From an uncultured Verrucomicrobiales bacterium (GTDB lineage Bacteria > Verrucomicrobiota > Verrucomicrobiia > Verrucomicrobiales > Akkermansiaceae): 20,912 nucleotides of DNA. The number at the start of each line of letters is the position of its first letter. Position 1 is the stretch's first letter. Shown here piece after piece: positions 20,557 to 20,912 of this stretch. Made by a program: the position numbers and the translations under genes. Under the pieces are notes generated by a model. The model made no database searches and had not been told where the DNA came from. It saw only the letters and a list, made by a program, of their open reading frames with translations. The stretch spans positions 1 through 20,912 of the forward strand of contig CALBJX010000080.1 of assembly GCA_937893015.1 (NCBI GenBank), given 5' to 3'.

Positions 20557-20840
20557 CGTAAGTTGATCCCCTCCCTCCGGCGGGAGTAGGCGGAATAGGA
20601 TGCAGCGCAGGGTGATTAAAGCTCTTTTCCGAGGGCGAGCAGCATTACTCGGCCCGTTTCTTCCTTTCCCCTATCTCGGTAAAGTCGGAGAGTCTTTCTC
20701 CCCTGTGTTTTCTCTCCATTTCCGTCCTTTCGGGCTTCAGGCATCGACTTTCGCTCTTTTTTCTGCGTTTCTATCCCTTGTTTTTTCAAGGCGTTTTGAC
20801 TTTTCTTTCAAAAAAAATCAAAATTTCTTCACAATTTCGC
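20557..20840. other. Non-coding stretch leading to a strong promoter
   Basis: No supported gene is seen; the open frame from 20600 to 20902 runs through the promoter and has poor composition. The left part has a short CTCCC/GGGAG hairpin near 20573-20588. From about 20770 the sequence becomes very T- and A-rich with phased tracts, resembling an UP element for the promoter that follows. Confidence 0.5.
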
Positions 20841-20869
20841 TTGACGTGAATCGTTTCGAGGCGTATACT
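20841..20869 (+). promoter_or_regulatory. Near-consensus sigma-70-type promoter with AT-rich upstream region
   Basis: TTGACG (20841-20846), a 17-bp spacer and TATACT (20864-20869). It is preceded by A- and T-tracts typical of UP elements. It is the best promoter in the window and implies a highly expressed gene or RNA beyond the right edge. The start is expected near 20876. Confidence 0.8.
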
Positions 20870-20877
20870 TGGCGGCA

Positions 20878-20893
20878 CCCCGCAACGGGGAGG
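20878..20893 (+). promoter_or_regulatory. Leader hairpin overlapping a Shine-Dalgarno sequence
   Basis: CCCCG (20878-20882) pairs with CGGGG (20886-20890) over a 3-nt loop. The strand CGGGG is part of GGGGAGG (20887-20893), the strongest Shine-Dalgarno-like sequence in the window, 5 nt before an ATG. The hairpin could partly mask ribosome binding. Confidence 0.5.
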
Positions 20894-20898
20894 CTCGA

Positions 20899-20912
20899 AT
20901 GAGTGATTGTGA
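20899..20912 (+). CDS. Start of a gene truncated by the window edge
   Basis: An ATG at 20899 follows a strong promoter and a Shine-Dalgarno sequence at the right distance. Only MSDC is readable, so the product cannot be identified. Confidence 0.45.

Noticed and set aside
20600..20902. 100-codon frame near the right edge
   Set aside because: Phe-rich translation of a T-rich upstream region; it runs through the strong promoter and the leader hairpin.

Overview
The window looks like chromosomal sequence from a Gram-negative, anaerobic, GC-rich bacterium, most likely a gut Verrucomicrobiota (Akkermansia-like) or a close PVC-group relative. The evidence is a five-POTRA BamA, signal peptides and lipoboxes (outer membrane), and a Na+-translocating methylmalonyl-CoA decarboxylase operon (anaerobic propionate/succinate metabolism). 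Almost no gene has a Shine-Dalgarno sequence, and there are heptad-repeat arrays between genes. The taxonomy is inference; there is no rRNA gene here to fix it.

Layout. (1) 68-2929, minus strand: a compact operon reading lipoprotein, RlmD-type rRNA methyltransferase, DtxR/MntR-type metal regulator, rhomboid protease. It is driven by a strong promoter that touches the lipoprotein start codon. (2) 3123-5730, plus strand: one apparently full-length tailed-phage structural gene with no other recognisable phage gene, preceded by a G-quadruplex motif and followed by a small overlapping ORF. (3) 5821-9126: Lrp/AsnC regulator, class I aminotransferase, CPBP intramembrane protease and sugar-nucleotidyltransferase, closely spaced. 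(4) 9285-13297: mmdA, an OadG-type gamma/delta subunit, a biotin carrier and mmdB. Together these decarboxylate methylmalonyl-CoA to propionyl-CoA and pump Na+. (5) 13539-16214: bamA, the outer-membrane protein insertase, with its own promoter and terminator. (6) 16447-19554: an ECF-like sigma factor, a membrane-anchored putative anti-sigma, a secreted protein built from a duplicated PDZ-plus-module unit, and a secreted degenerate FKBP-like protein. The first three genes overlap. Its position directly after bamA suggests an envelope-stress system, which is the best candidate here for something undescribed. (7) 19744-20139: a small lipoprotein, then about 760 bp with little coding content, ending in a near-consensus promoter and the first codons of a gene cut off by the window edge.

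Non-coding structure is unusually rich. Four arrays of 7-bp tandem repeats lie between genes. Two homologous composite modules (heptads, GC hairpin, GGTCTGAC terminator) follow mmdB and bamA. A CGACAAAT inverted repeat recurs at both ends of the window. At least three promoters place the transcription start at or within about 3 nt of the ATG, implying leaderless mRNAs.
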